From assembly GCA_905250115.1 (NCBI GenBank), contig CAJNOI010000031.1, forward strand, positions 343,278-407,277: 64,000 nt of DNA, given 5' to 3'. The stretch comes from Adineta steineri. Lineage: Eukaryota; Rotifera; Eurotatoria; Adinetida; Adinetidae. The position numbers and the translations under genes were made by a program. The notes beneath the pieces are model-generated. The model was given only the letters and a program-made list of their open reading frames with translations, was not told where the DNA came from and made no database searches. Of this stretch, positions 47,038 through 60,778 are shown in pieces; position 1 is the stretch's first letter; the number at the start of each line of letters is the position of its first letter.

Positions 47038-50000
47038 ATGAACGAAATCGATTTTGAAGAATGTCTAAAAGATTCTCCTACTTATCGGTATGTTCTTCTT
47101 TTCTCTTTTTCTCTCTCGCTCTGTTCGAAGAGAAAATATTAGATATGTTTTCCTATATGATATTATCATTTCCTAATAGAAATCAACTTCGACAAGCAAC
47201 AAATCATATCGATATGTTAGAAGATCGGCTCGAACAAGTAAAATTAATATTAAAATAAAAAAATGAACTAATCTATCTTAATATTAGATGGCAAAGTCGT
47301 GCAATTCTGTAATTAATATTGGAAAAACATTTGTACAAGAATTTCAGTAAATAATTTAAAGCAAAAAAAAAACAAAATTTTATTTTATTTTTTTTTTAGA
47401 AAATTTCTTAAATGTATTTATGATGTTCGTGAATTATTTTCTTCCGATGATGTAACTTATAAAAGTTTAGCAAAATTTGGTGAATATTTACGTGAAATAC
47501 AAGGACTTTTTTCCGTAAATAAAATTTAAAAATATTAAATTTCATTTTTATTTTTCTTTCTTCTTCAAAAAACAAAAGGGTTTATTTGAACAAACAACAA
47601 ATAGTGTATTGAGAACATTAACACGAATGGTAAAAGAAGATATAAGAAAAGTTAAAGATCAAGGAAAATTATTTGAACGTTTAAGTTCAGATTATGATAT
47701 TGGTAAATTTATATATTCGATTAAATATAAATCAAGATTGAATCTGTTTTCTCTTTAGCCTTACAAAAGAATGCGGATGCATCAAAAACTAAACGTATGT
47801 AGAAATTGTATCATTTAATAATGAATTATATGTTGAAGAGAGATCCTTGACAAAGGTCGAATAAGGCCATCTCTATTTGTAGACCTTGACTATATATAGA
47901 ATTGAGGATAATGAATAGATGAAAAGGACTTAGATAAAATGTTTATACATTTTTGCTTCGATTGACAGATTTTCTGATTAGGGATAACGATGAATATTGT
48001 ATTCATATACATTTCCAGGAGAAAGATATGTATTTATTGTGAAAACAAATGTAATGCTTTAGATCGATAATACTCATTTTTTTTTTCGTTCGTAAGTTTT
48101 TAAAGCTATACATTCTCAATTATGCAATAATTTACCCTCATAATACATTTTTGTATTACAAGAAGATAAATGATCATTTCCCTACTACAATTATTCTCTT
48201 AATTAACAGTTCCTATTCAAGTCTTTGATCATTCTTTTTTCTTCTTCTCATTCGATATACCAATATTCTCATAATACCAGATATAATCGTATATAACCTT
48301 GACATAGTTTGAATTTTCTCACACAATCGAATTAATGTTTTTTTATTCGTAAATTTTTAGCTCATGTTTGTGAAGATGCAAGTAAAATTTTATTAGCAAC
48401 ACGTAGCTGTTTTGGTCATACATCCATAGATTATACATATCAAATAAATGTATTATATAATCAACATAAAGTTGAATTAGTTGAATTATTATTATCATAT
48501 ATTAATATTCATAAAGCATTTTTTCATCAAGGACATGAATTATTATCCATAGATACTGAAAGAGATTTTACTACAATAACATCTCAAGTAAATAGAAAAT
48601 TTAAAAATAAAATCAATCTTTATTCTATTTATATATTTCGTAGTTATCAAAAATGCGCCAAGAAAATGTTCAAAAACAAAAAAATCTCGAAAAAATCCAT
48701 GATATTAATCAAAGAAGAGTAAGTCTATTGATGAGTCATAACTAATTATATATTGTTTACGCTTGATTTCGTTTTGTCTACTCATTTTCTATGTTTGTAA
48801 TACTAATAATAATAAGAAAGTTAGTTTCATGAAGAATAAAAAGGTGTAATTTTTTAAAAGAAAATATCGAATTTTTATTCGTTTATTATTCTAATATAAT
48901 CTTATAGTCACCATCGTCACCGATCAATTCAACTCCGACTTCCTCCCCATCGACAGACAAAACGAAACGTTCTTTATTCTTTTCACCACACAGATCAACG
49001 ATCAAAAGCAAATTATCATTAAATCAGAATAATCACCATATACAGCAGGTGATTCGATGATTAATAAAATAATTCTTTGGGATCGGATCTATATAAGCTC
49101 TAACTTCTGCTCATCTAGACTTTTCTTTTTCTTCGCGCTATAATTTTTTCAATATTTTCTTATTTTAGTGTAATCTAGACGATAATCGAAATGATGAAGC
49201 ACCAATAGAAAGTACTTTATCTGTGGTAAATAAAATATATTCTTTTATTTTATTTTTTAAAAACAAATCTTTGAATTTAGCCTAAAGGAAGTTTACCACG
49301 AAATCCATCTCAACAAAGTCTATCGAATAATTCTAGTACATCAGCAAATGTTGAATTAAATAGAGAAGGTAAATGAAATCTATGTAAATTCTTTATGAAT
49401 AATTTTACTTTCTTAGGTTATCTTTTTAAACGTTCGCATAATAAATTTAAAACATGGAGCAGGTATGTTGGTTAATTATTACTGAAAGAACGAAGGTTAT
49501 CTTTTGTAATATGACAAGATGGAAACTGTCAGTCGAGAATGATAAAGATTTATGAGCTGCAAATGTTGAGAATAGATAATAGCATTTTCAATAACCATAT
49601 AGTTTGATCTAAAACTGATGTTCTATTTTTTTATATTAGACGTTGGTTTATAATTCGAAATGGTCAATTACTTTATATGAAACGTAATAATGGAAATTCA
49701 ACAAATGATAGTTCTCAACCACAATTACCCCAATCGACTATGGTACCTGATTTACGTTTATGTACGATTCGTCCAGTTAATGATAATGATCGTCGATTCG
49801 TTTTTGAAATACTCTCGCCAAATAGGTAAAATAGATCTATGTTCATGATATAAAATGAATTTTGATTTTTTGCTATATAGTTCTCATCTTCTTCAAGCTG
49901 ATTCTCAACTTCAATGCGATCAATGGGTTAATTCGTTACAATTAGCAATAAGTAATTCATTTAAGTCACCAAATGGTGGCATTCAAAATTCAGCTTCGGT

Positions 50001-51888
50001 TTGTATTTCAATATTAAAAATAGAGAAGTTTATGAATATAAATCTATTTATCTTTTAGTCATCACCAAAATCATCATATGATGATAATTCAAATACAATT
50101 TTAACAGAAAAGACTAAACTGAAACAGAAAATGTAAATATTGACTTTTTTGTTTTATGTTTGAATTAATTAGAATTTGATTTCAGGATTAAAGATAAAAT
50201 TGATGAAGTACGTTCTCTTCCTGGTAATGAAAAATGTTGTGATTGTGATGCAGATGGACCTGAATGGGCATCAATTAATCTAGGCATTTTACTTTGCTTG
50301 AATTGTGGTGGTGCTCATCGGTTAGTTTTATTTTGTTTTCTATGTATATATATATTTTTTAATTTTATTCTATAATATCAGAGGTCTTGGTGTAAGTCTA
50401 TCAAAAGTTCGTTCATTACATATGGATTCATGGGATTTAGAAACATTACTTGTTATGTCTGAATTGGGTAATACAGTTGTGAATGATATTTATGAAGTAA
50501 AAATATCAAATGGAATGCAAAAACCTAATGCTGAAACAGATGCGTAAGTATAATTATTAGAAGAGAATATGTAAAAGAAGTTTCACATCATAAGTTTGTT
50601 AAGTATAGTATTATATGAAACTAAAAGTATATCTGATATATTATAAGCGATGACAAATATTGATCTTCAAGGTCTATATTATATATACAACTATCGCTAA
50701 TACTATTTATAATAGTATACTCAAATTTACTAATCAATTATTGATATACTCAGTAATATTTATACATCATTAATTCATATGAAAAGATTCGACAGGAAAA
50801 TCAATTAAAAATCGGTTATAATCGCAATTCATCGTAATAATTACGGAAACTTTGATTTTCTCGGTTATTTCTGAATAGAATCGATTTTAATCTGATTTTT
50901 ACCGTGTTTTTTATATATGGGAATAAAGTATCGACTTTTATCTCATCATCTAGAAAATTATATATGAATTTGCTTTTTTAGTGTTGCTCGTCGTGCATTT
51001 ATCGAAGCAAAATATGTTCAAAAAGCGTTCTTACATCCACTACCATCAGCTAGTCAAGCACGTGCATCGACTCGTAAGATTAAGCGATGGATTATTAAGA
51101 AAAATTCAATAGCCAATGATACAGACGATGATACAATCAAAACACCTAATCGTCAGTTAATGACAAAGTTTGTATTTTATTTCTATATTCTTCTCTTTAT
51201 TTTCCATTCTAATATAATTTAGAAGAACAACACCATCACCTGATCATGACACAGTTAATCAAGATAATTCACCAGTAATATGGGATATGAATATATATTT
51301 ATATGAAGCAGCTCATCAACAGAATGTTATGATGATGCTACATGCATTAGCACTAGGTGCAGATAAAAATTTTATAAATGAACATGATCATGGGCGAACA
51401 CCATTAATACAAACAATATTAAGTGTATGTTCTTTTTGATAATTTAACCTAAAATAAAAATGTTTTATTTTGTTGTGTGTCTAGAGATCAGTTGCGGCTG
51501 CTGAATTTCTTTTAACAAATAATGCAAAAGTTAATTTAGCTGATCAGAATGGAAAAACACCACTTCATTATGCTACACAATTAGCAACTAAAGGACGAGG
51601 GTAAAAATAAAATAATATCCAAATAAAATTATTTATTTTGAAATTTCTAGACCAATTATTCTTTTACTTAAACGTGGAGCTGATCCATTATTAAAAAATA
51701 ACGATGGAATTGATGCATGTTCACTTTCAATGGATGTAGGTGATCCAGATGTTATAACATGGTATCGTTTAGTAGCATTACATGAACAAATGAAAGAAGA
51801 AGATGCTGATGCTGAAAAAACTTATATCTCAATACTTGATGATCCTGTTTATATGAAAGAAATAGCTAGGACACCATCATTTTCATAA
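47038..51888 (+). CDS. ACAP: ACAP-type Arf GTPase-activating protein (BAR-PH-ArfGAP-ankyrin)
   Basis: 21 exons, 830 aa (human ACAP2 778): 47038-47087, 47180-47237, 47288-47346, 47400-47514, 47579-47702, 47759-47794, 48361-48587, 48644-48718, 48908-49048, 49169-49225, 49281-49368, 49417-49462, 49640-49825, 49881-49998, 50059-50132, 50186-50320, 50382-50543, 50982-51167, 51223-51424, 51485-51600, 51651-51888. A BAR domain starts [10 protein letters not shown] and fills about 1-248. A Ser/Pro linker leads to a PH domain (344-455, begins GYLFKR). The ArfGAP zinc finger CCDCD...[12 protein letters not shown], with its arginine finger, covers about 485-610, and ankyrin repeats about 665-790. It activates GTP hydrolysis by Arf6-type GTPases at endosomes and plasma membrane. 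Which ACAP paralogue cannot be told. Confidence 0.92.
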
Positions 51889-52315
51889 TAATTAAAAACA
51901 AACTATCTGTGATATTTATCGAGTTAGTTAGTTTGTGTGTTGTTTGTACATTTGTTTTTTTCTCTCTCTCTCTTATATTCTTACATCAAGTATCAAATAA
52001 ATATAAAAAAAACCTTTATCTAGTCTTGCTTCTATCATCTATCTAGCAAGAATCTTTTTTGTTTTTCTGTATCTTTGTTTTATTTTATCTCAAAATAAAA
52101 ATTGCTCATATTATATCACTCAACAAAAAAGAAATTTTAAACGAATGAAGAAAAAAACCTTGACTACCTTAATGCACTTATTGATTGTGAATTGTCATTG
52201 AATTATTTGGTTATTGTTTTGCTACTTGTAACAATGCGAAGTTAAGGAGAATGCAAACAAAGAAAACATTAAATTCGAATTTTTTTCACCATTAAGAACA
52301 AGTCTTTCTATTAAA

Positions 52316-55300
52316 ATGACGAGTTTAGTATTGTTTAAAACGGATCGATCTGGAAAAGGAGATCCTGCTCCAGCTAGTGATGATTGGGGTACAGGCAGAC
52401 CTCGTGTTCGAGGAAGTCAATCAGCTTTTCCTCGTCTATCTGGTAATTTTCTTCAAACGTAAGATATTTAAATTTTAGAAACAAAAAAAGTTAATTTTTT
52501 TATATTAAATGTTTATAGAGGTGAACCCATTTCTCAAACATATCGAAATACTGACTTGGTATTAAGTAATTTACGAAATAATGATGAATTGTAAGTTAAT
52601 TCTTATTTATAAGATATATTTCAGTCTTTTCCCACATTCAACAACTAAAATTATGTTTAGTCTAGAAATCAATCTTTCTTTCAATTCTAAATATATGTAA
52701 CAAACTTCTGTTAATTCATCATAATTTTTATTATGAAAAACAACGATCGTATTTGATATATATATATATATTTTATTTAGAGTACCGGCTCCACTTCATA
52801 CAACTGATATAACATCCCATGAAATACCATTAGAATTTCCATCAAACCATCCGCATACATCTCATATTAGCGAAAAAGCTGTATTTCCTGGTGCAACTGA
52901 TGGTTTAAATGATCGTCCTTCGACATCTGTCGAGCCTTATATCGTAACACATAAAATTCGGGGTATTGAAAACAACGACAAAGTGTATATTTCTTTTTTT
53001 TCAAAAATAATTGGAAATATGATCGAGACTTCTTTCTTTCTACTTCTTATTTGCTTAAGTCGTCATTGATTACAAAAAAGAAAATTGCTATTTTTTTCTG
53101 TCTAACTACGACATACAAACGATCGCTTCTCTCAGTTGTTGTTATTGTTACTGTTTCTGTAATGCAGCAATGTCTGTTAATGTTTATTTTTAAATAGGTA
53201 ATCCATTTCGTCGTGAAGTACACTTTCACGGTTTTCAACCCGCACATTGTCGAACATCACAATGGCCCGATAAACATTACATGCACGTAAAAATATAGTC
53301 AAATAATATTATTCTTTGTAAATGTTTTTTCAATAATCTTAGTTGCCTCGATCACAAAGTGACTTGAATTCATCATCAATATATCCTTGGCCACGTAAAA
53401 TGTTTGCGCCAAATGATCATACTTCACCAACAAACTCAGTCAGAAGTAAAAATAAAAAATAATATTTTTTATTTTAAAAAAAACATATAAAAACTAATTA
53501 TCTAGGAGCAAGTTCACATGTTGTACAAAACACAAAAACAGCAACACCTTCATCAAATAAACAGCTAGTTTGTTTTTTTCATAAGATAAAAAGAGAATTT
53601 TTTCTTTCAAATGTTTTATTCATTCATAATATAGAAATCTTATTTAAATAAGACATCCGAATCGGTAAGACCTAAAAACGGTGGTATGCATGGTAATCGT
53701 CAACAAACACGTGCTTTTGACAAACAGAGACCATCCACGGAAGCAACAATGTAAATATATATTAGCATATAAATATTGTAGTTATTTTTGTTCTTCTTCT
53801 ATTTTATATAGAAGAATGAGTGAAACAGAAAGACTTGATGATCAACTACGCAATGGAACTGATTATGTTAATCTTCCTGCACATCTCTTTCCAACAAATA
53901 AGGCACCAACATGGATTCGTAAGTCAAATTTTTCTTTTCTTAATCATTATCTGATATTGTTATTTTTTTTCTTCTTTGTATTAGCTCGACAAGAATCATC
54001 AAATGATAATCAAGGTACACCGAATGAAATTCGTTTTCTTCAAACTGACCAACCACAAGCATCAACAGCAAATGGTCAATTATATCGTGATCATTATGCA
54101 AGTCATCAACAAATGAATGCAGAAAATCGTCTTCAACAAATAGAAGTTATTCGTCCACAAGAAAATCTAACTTTACTTAATGTTAAATATCGTCATCTTC
54201 AAAATCCACGTCATGCACGACCTATTTTACCTCAATATCGTGATGATTATGTCAATACATTTTATGATCAAGTTGGTACATATGTTCAGGAACGATCCGG
54301 TCTTTATCATACCGACAATTATAATCCAAATTTACTTGCTCAAAGTATACCGGAACTTGAAAACTATCAAGAAATTGTTGGACCATCAGTAAATGATAAT
54401 AATCTCGGTGATTTATTAAATCGAGGTGAACAAAATCAAAATAGAACAAAACCTAAATTATTTCAATATAAAGCAATTGGTGATTATGAAAATATGCGAG
54501 TTAGTATATTTTTTATTGAAATAATTATAATTCTGAAGTATTGATAGAGCTTTATATAAAGATGCATATATATATATATAATAAATCCGATAAGATAAAA
54601 AAAGAATTGTTTTTATTTATTTAGAAACAGCTTCTTAATAAATTACATGTACCACAAGATGCTAGTACTGTTGATAGTCGTGTACAAGAAGGTGATAAAC
54701 AATTTATTCAACGTGAAACAGTTTATGGACAAGGATATAATACACGAAAATTTCTTCAAGAAAATACTTTACAACATTATGCACGTGTTGATCCTACTAA
54801 TTTAATGAGTACAAGATATAATAATGATCTTGAACGTACACGAAGTTTAAATAGTTATCCAATGAAAACGACTCCAACTCGAAATATAACTGATGATGTT
54901 CTTAGTAGTCCAGTTCTTCATCCATCACAATATGATGATATGTATACGACAAAACATATTACTGAACATACAGATGGTTATTCACGTCGACCAACAACAC
55001 GAGTTTATGATTCACCATTTAAAAGTGAACATGATCCAACTGTTCATCAAGTCTATCAAAATCAAACAGTTCATACACAAGCAAGATCATTCGATCCAGC
55101 TCTTCAAATTCCAACTCAACTTCCAAATTCAGTTAAAACAAGTATACGACTACCTGGTCCAGAAAATGTTGCTCGATTTATTGAACCAAAATTTGAAACA
55201 AATACAACATATCAACGTTCATTTAAAGATATATCTTTTCATGAAGGAACACCTCGACGACAAAATTTCAATCAAGATAATAATCAACATTTAGATCAAT

Positions 55301-55494
55301 CATCTGATCTTAGTCCGAGACCATGCAAATTAACTGATATTCAAGATGGATGGACAAAAACACAAGCTCAACAACATTATCAATATGAAAATCCTGGAGT
55401 TGCACCATACTCTAGTGATACTATCATGCGAGCGAAAAAAGAAGTACTTTTAGCTGATAGTATTGTTAAACAACACGTGATGCAAGTTCGATAG
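52316..55494 (+). CDS. SPMIP4-like (C7orf31-like) microtubule inner protein
   Basis: Ten exons, 752 aa: 52316-52458, 52519-52590, 52781-52962, 53198-53286, 53343-53445, 53506-53567, 53635-53750, 53812-53918, 53985-54499, 54625-55494. The segments FPSNHPHTSHISEKAVFPG, IRGNPFRREV and WPRKMFAPN recall, in the same order, human SPMIP4/C7orf31 (HPYHTHI..., RGNPYRYEL, KTFAPN). That protein lines the inside of sperm axonemal doublets. The last 290 codons form one long exon rich in Asn, Gln, Pro, Tyr and Thr, of low complexity. No TM segment or signal peptide. In a bdelloid a role in motile somatic cilia (corona) is more likely than sperm. Homology is from recalled family features, so moderate. Confidence 0.6.
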
Positions 55495-55804
55495 ATTTTC
55501 CTTATTTTATAGAACATGAACTTTTTCTTTGAATAAATTAACAAACTTTTATGAACTAAACTATTTATCAATACAATATATATTTGAAAATAATTTTTAT
55601 TATTTTAGCTCGTATAAATAGTGCAATCATAGATAAATTTCTTAATATATATATTTAACTATATTCATAAATTCTTTTCGAAATAATTTTGATGTCTGAT
55701 ATACTTATAGCTAATGTATATAAAGTGTTGCTTTTTAATATTTGAAAAGCAATTATTACGATAATAAATAGTGTTCTTGTCAATTATATCAAATGACGTG
55801 CTAT

Positions 55805-56952
55805 TTATGCTACCTGTGGTACCACTTGGTTCACCATTATCTTTCGTTGTCGCCATTGCTTGAAATAAACTTCAAAGAGTACATAGGTCAGTTGCTGACG
55901 AAATCGATTGGATACACACATAAATATATAAAATGGACTCTAAAGAAATAAACACAGTTAGGATAATTTTTGTAGGATTTCAACGTAAAGAAAAAAGTAT
56001 CTATCACATCTGTGGGATAAAGCGGAATAGAAAACCTTTATTACTACACTTCAAAAATTCTTTTAGATGGTGTTTCGAAAAAGTTTAATCAAAATACACT
56101 TACTGCAAAGTAGATGTACAACATACATGTGGTTAAAGCAGTTGCATATTGTAAACATGCTGCATTAGTTGGATCTTGGCTAAGTTGAGGCACTTTTAGT
56201 AAAATATAAATAATGGTATATGGTGTAATAGTAAAAAAACCGAAAACTATTTGTACTAAAACCATCACAGTCAATTGTTTGTCCAATTCTCGACGAACCA
56301 TTGGTAACGTTCTATAAGTTATTTGTTGCACATTACGATAAGCTAAAAATCCAAATAAGAGAGTTATACCAATCGGTAATACTTTTCCTAGAGTGACAGT
56401 AATGCTATAAGTAGTATACTGATCAAAGACATTATTTGTGATTATGCAGGTCACTTTCCCGGTTGTCAAAGATACAATATGATCATAGTAGATCAGAAAA
56501 GGAGCATTGTGAATAATCCAAATGACCGTAAATATTGCAGATAGACGACGTGCTAAGTTAATATTGGACCATTGTTGCACTCGTGGACGAGAGCAAGTGG
56601 CAAAATATTGATCAATACTTGCTAAACAGATACAAGTCATTGATATCAATGAACATACCTGGTAACAGTACAATCGAAATTTGCAATAGAATAGAGATGT
56701 TAGAGTCCAATCGATATTGAATCCAGTAGTCAAAATACGACTGAGCAAACCGGTGATCATTTGACCAATATTACTGATTGACATGACACTTAAATAAAAT
56801 CCACAGGGACTCCGTCGAAATGTTTTCAAACTGAGAAATACAACTATATCGAGAAATCCACCAACAATACCAGCAATAAGAGTAATTGAGCCCAAATAGA
56901 TAATGGTTTGTTTTCCAGCAAAAGTGAGTGATGAGGTAAATCCTGTCGACAT
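55805..56952 (-). CDS. rhodopsin-like (class A) G-protein-coupled receptor, bdelloid type
   Basis: Two exons read leftward, 56952-56104 and 55939-55805, phase 0, 327 aa. Seven hydrophobic helices are visible. Helix 1 begins QTIIYLGSITLIAGIVGG. A Cys pair is plausible between helix 3 and extracellular loop 2 (CKFRLYCYQVC; KVTCIITN). The DRY position reads DQY (SIDQYFATC). Helix 7 ends YFAVSPFYIFMCVSNRFR, so the NPxxY motif is SPFYIF, followed by a basic C-tail. Changed DRY/NPxxY motifs recur in large orphan GPCR families of lophotrochozoans and rotifers; the ligand, perhaps a neuropeptide, is unknown. The second exon completes helix 7, so the 283 codons of exon 1 alone are incomplete. Confidence 0.88.
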
Positions 56953-58021
56953 TTTACTTCTAACGTTCGTCTTTCTCGATGAAAATTTTTGATAAAATAA
57001 ACTTTTGTTTCTCTTTTTTTAACATAATTATATATTGTCTACTGCTAAGTGCTAATTTTTCTAGATAATTGAAACGTTATTAATGTACATGATCAATTAT
57101 CTCTACAAATTATAAATATATCAAGTAATCTGGAAAATAAAAATCCGGAAAAGAAATAAATCACCTCGAAAGGTTTTGTGGTACTGGTGTGGAAGAAGAG
57201 TAATGCATACCTATACAACCACGCCTACACTCACCCTCACGCTAAGCATTCACACCCTACAACGACGACATCGATCGTGCCGAAATTCTCGATGGACTCT
57301 CACCACTAGTGGCTTCGAAGAAATAAGCTTATCAGATTCTCTCTAATATGTCCACACCTTTTACTAATTGTATCTTCTATGATTAATAAACTATAAGTAA
57401 AATTTTTCCGGAATTCTTAGTAACAACTAAATCATGATATGTTTGATGAGTACTTCCGAAGATTTTTCTTTGAAACATAAACAAACAGATTATATTCGCA
57501 TGTTGCGCGCTATAATAAAGTATCCTTTTATTAAAATCATACCTTCAACATTTCCTTTTAATTTTTACGATGTACTTTTATCTCGAAAAAACAGGTACTT
57601 TTCAATCTAGATAAATGAAAGCATAAAAAAGGTTATTGCTCGTAATTCTTGCTTATCATCGATCGAAGAAGTCGAAACTGTGATCACGATGTACTTGTTT
57701 CACCTTCATTTGAAAAAAGCTGCGATTAGTTCTACGTCAAAAGAAAAATATACGTTGGATATAGGCATAATCATTTGTTAGCAACATGACTTCGTAAAAC
57801 TGAAACACGTGTTTTTCATGATGGGTGTAGATGTTATGATCATGTGAAAATCAAGAAACTAGCCATATTATCAATAAAATGAAATTTTTTGAATTTTGTA
57901 AAACTTTATAATTATTTTTCTATTTATATTAATTATCATAGAGAATAGAAATTTTTTCTTTTGTGTATTTATTCGCTTAAACAAAGTAGTACGACAACAC
58001 AATAAATGTATTTTGTCAATT
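56953..58021. other. intergenic
   Basis: About 1 kb with no gene seen. A G-rich/C-rich hairpin-type patch lies at about 57182-57256 (GGTGTGGAAG, then CCTACACTCACCCTCACGC), the same family as the 38-39 kb cluster. Confidence 0.5.
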
Positions 58022-58230
58022 TTATAATTTTAATTTTGTACGACGGAAATGACGACGTTTTGTATTATATCGTATTGTATTTCCTGTACGCATACGAATC
58101 TAAATAAAAGAAATATTAATAGAATAAATATACAATTGAAAATTATTCATACCCATTGTGGCACAGGTCGATTTTGTTTTTGTTTCTTTGCTAAAACTTT
58201 TTTAATTTTTAATGTTTTATGTGATGCCAT
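58022..58230 (-). CDS. RPL39: large-subunit ribosomal protein eL39
   Basis: Two exons read leftward, 58230-58153 and 58099-58022, phase 0, joined over a 53-bp intron. They encode 51 aa, exactly the family length. The protein starts [20 protein letters not shown], then RPVPQW | IRMRTGN, and ends RRTKLKL, almost the universal eL39 sequence. It lines the peptide exit tunnel of the cytosolic ribosome. Very basic, no acidic stretch. Too short for simple open-frame searches. Confidence 0.96.
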
Positions 58231-58335
58231 TATTTTAAAATCTAAAACAAGGTATGAAAGACTGTCTTTCTGTTTCTGTTATATATAATACAAGGGAAAA
58301 AAATATATATAACAAAGATAAATAGAAAAAATAAA

Positions 58336-59805
58336 TTATTCTTCTTCTTGAATTGATGAAGAAGAAGATTCTCGTGATACTGGCGCACGTTCAACATCTT
58401 TGAGTGCACTTAATCGTTGCCATTCACGATATGCACGATAATGACGAGTTCTTGGATCAATAGCATATTGTGAATTAGAATGTTGCATAATACTATTATT
58501 AAAATGAAGCTTATATTTTCTAGAATTTTTTAAAAAACAATTTACCGATATTGAAGTGCATGAATGAACATACCAAATCCAACAACAATTAAAATAATAG
58601 ATATGGGAGCAAAATAATTCTGATGATAACTTTGTGATGGCGAGTAATAATATGAATAATCATTTGAACGTTGTCTATCAGATTCCATTTTTCGACGAAA
58701 CGCTTCATAAAATGATTCATCACGATGTGATGCATTCCTTAAAAATATCATATAGTAATATTATAGAACCATCATATTTGCTTACCAATTTGTTTTATTT
58801 GTATTATATCGACGTTCATATGTGTTTCGACTACCAAAATCTACATTTGACCAATCTGCTGATGGTGGACGAGCATATGGTTGATATGAAGAACGAGATA
58901 TTGAACTAAGAGCTAAAAGGAAATTGACACTATTTAGTATATAACATATGTTCGATTAGGATTAGTATTTTAGATTTTCATTGATATGAAGGTATCTGAG
59001 TAGTAGAGTCTAATGAATTCAATGGATTATTGTTAGGAATAATTACTAATGATAATTACTAATCACCAAGGCAATAAATAAACTTTATATTCTTAGAGGA
59101 ACTATCAGATTCAGATACAGAAAATATAGCTTAGACGTAATAAAACTACATTTCACGTTCAAATTCGAAACTCTAAAGATTTTGAATACGTTGATCTTTA
59201 CTAACGAATGCACAGTTCTTATACTAGTTTCAATGGGAAGAAAACTTCAACTGATGACAGACTTCAATCATCTCTAACTATAATAAAACTTTCAAAAGAT
59301 ACACATGTCGTAAATAATCTTATAAATAATATGTTAATTCTTACATTGATCATACGTAGTACGTGTAGATTGTTTACTAAGTATACTAAAAGCTTCATTG
59401 ATTTTAACAAATTTATTATGAAGTGATTTATCAGCTGAATTTGAATCGGGATGATACTTAAATCGAAATGAAAAAAGGTTATCATTTATCATATGATTAA
59501 ATTAACATTTACTTCTTTTGATAATTTAAAAAATGCTTGTTTTATTTCTTTTTGTGTTGCTGTACGTTCAATACCAAGTAATTCATAATAATTTCGTGCA
59601 TTTATATTTGCTGTTTTATATCGATATGTTGTTAGTAGAATTGATCTGAATGTGTCAATTCGAAAAAACTCAAATTTACAAATATATGTATATTTTTAAA
59701 TTACCGATTAGATTGAATTAAAGATGTGATGATGTTTTCATATGCATGAAAACAATCACCACAACTATTATTTATCCAGAAATATTTTTGAGAAGTTCTG
59801 AACAT
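58336..59805 (-). CDS. DNAJC4: DNAJC4-like membrane-anchored J-domain protein
   Basis: Six exons read leftward, 59805-59705, 59645-59513, 59456-59345, 58912-58786, 58737-58546 and 58492-58336, give 273 aa. The N-terminus (MFRTSQKYFW...) may be a targeting segment. The J domain spans about 55-120, with NYYELLGIERTATQKEIK and the HPD triad at 80-82 (YHPDSNS), which stimulates Hsp70 ATPase. After a Ser/Tyr/Arg linker, one TM helix (ISIILIVVGFGMFIHAL, about 201-218) is followed by a charged tail ending in SSSSSIQEEE. Layout (N-terminal J domain, C-terminal TM) fits DNAJC4. It lies 105 bp from the eL39 start, same strand, and may share regulatory space. Confidence 0.85.
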
Positions 59806-60778
59806 GCATATGAATATGAGAACTTTGTATTATTGATAATATATATAGAATGAATGAATGATCAAACAAAAATAAAACAGCTGATTAATAAACCAATGAT
59901 ATAAATTTGAGAAAAGTTTTAGATAAAATAACAAATCGATATCTGATATCTATTCATTTAATTTAACTTTCTTTTTCAAATAAAGTTTATCTATTTTAAC
60001 AAAAGAATATTAAATGTCGCTACTATCAATGTGTATCTCCTATCAATATATAATCATCATATTCATATTCTGATAAAACAATAAATGAAAAGTTCTATAA
60101 GAAAAATAAAAAGTTAAGAATTTATTTCGATATTATATTTTTGTTTAATATTATGAATAAAATATGGATAGATATGCCTATCATTTTTTTTTGTTTCTAA
60201 ACAGAACGACAAAAATACACACAATGCAAATCAATTTCATCTCTTGACAATTAAACTTAGGTCAAAAAATGATTAATTTTTTTTTTGTTGCTGTGTATCA
60301 TTAGTATTGTTTGAAATTGAGATAAACATGATTGGTATTTTATTTTGAATAAATAGAATAAGAAAGAGAGAGAGAAAAAAAAATTTTGCTTCGTAGGTAA
60401 AACAGTGGGATATTTTGTGAATGACCGTCATCGACGAGAAGAAAATGTATCAAGCAGATAGCTGGTCGGACACCCTCGTTCTTTTTTTCCTCTTCCGCTA
60501 TTGTGTGTTCGATGTGTTGTTCGTTCTTTAACATACACTTCGTTTAGTATTTTTTTCTTTTACAATTCATATAACGTTGTCGTTGTTGAAAAGAAGAGAT
60601 GCGTAAAAAATATATATATATATATACTGTTAATAATGAGTACGTGTATACATAACGTCGTAGGTTGTATATCATTTTTTTTCTTCTTATTTTTCTTCTT
60701 ATTACTAAATTATCAATCATTTGTAATTGATTGTTTATTTTTTCAGATTTGTTTTGTCCTTATTTTTAAAAATTAATT
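59806..60778. other. intergenic between divergent genes
   Basis: About 1 kb between the minus-strand DNAJC4-like and plus-strand RNF216-like genes. Homopolymer and (TA)n tracts (60611-60627). TTTTTTCAG at 60738-60746 may be a 5'-UTR intron acceptor for the downstream gene. No further gene seen. Confidence 0.45.

Noticed and set aside
53681-53811. In-frame extension of the exon at 53812 through the preceding intron
   Set aside because: This stretch is exon 53635-53750 in another frame plus an intron; the splice signals support the spliced model.
55665-55856. 63-codon minus-strand frame with its own ATG
   Set aside because: It overlaps exon 2 of the GPCR in a different frame; the GPCR exon completes helix 7 and fits in phase.
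60340-60534. 64-codon minus-strand frame in the intergenic region
   Set aside because: Low complexity, no motif, no splice partner found.
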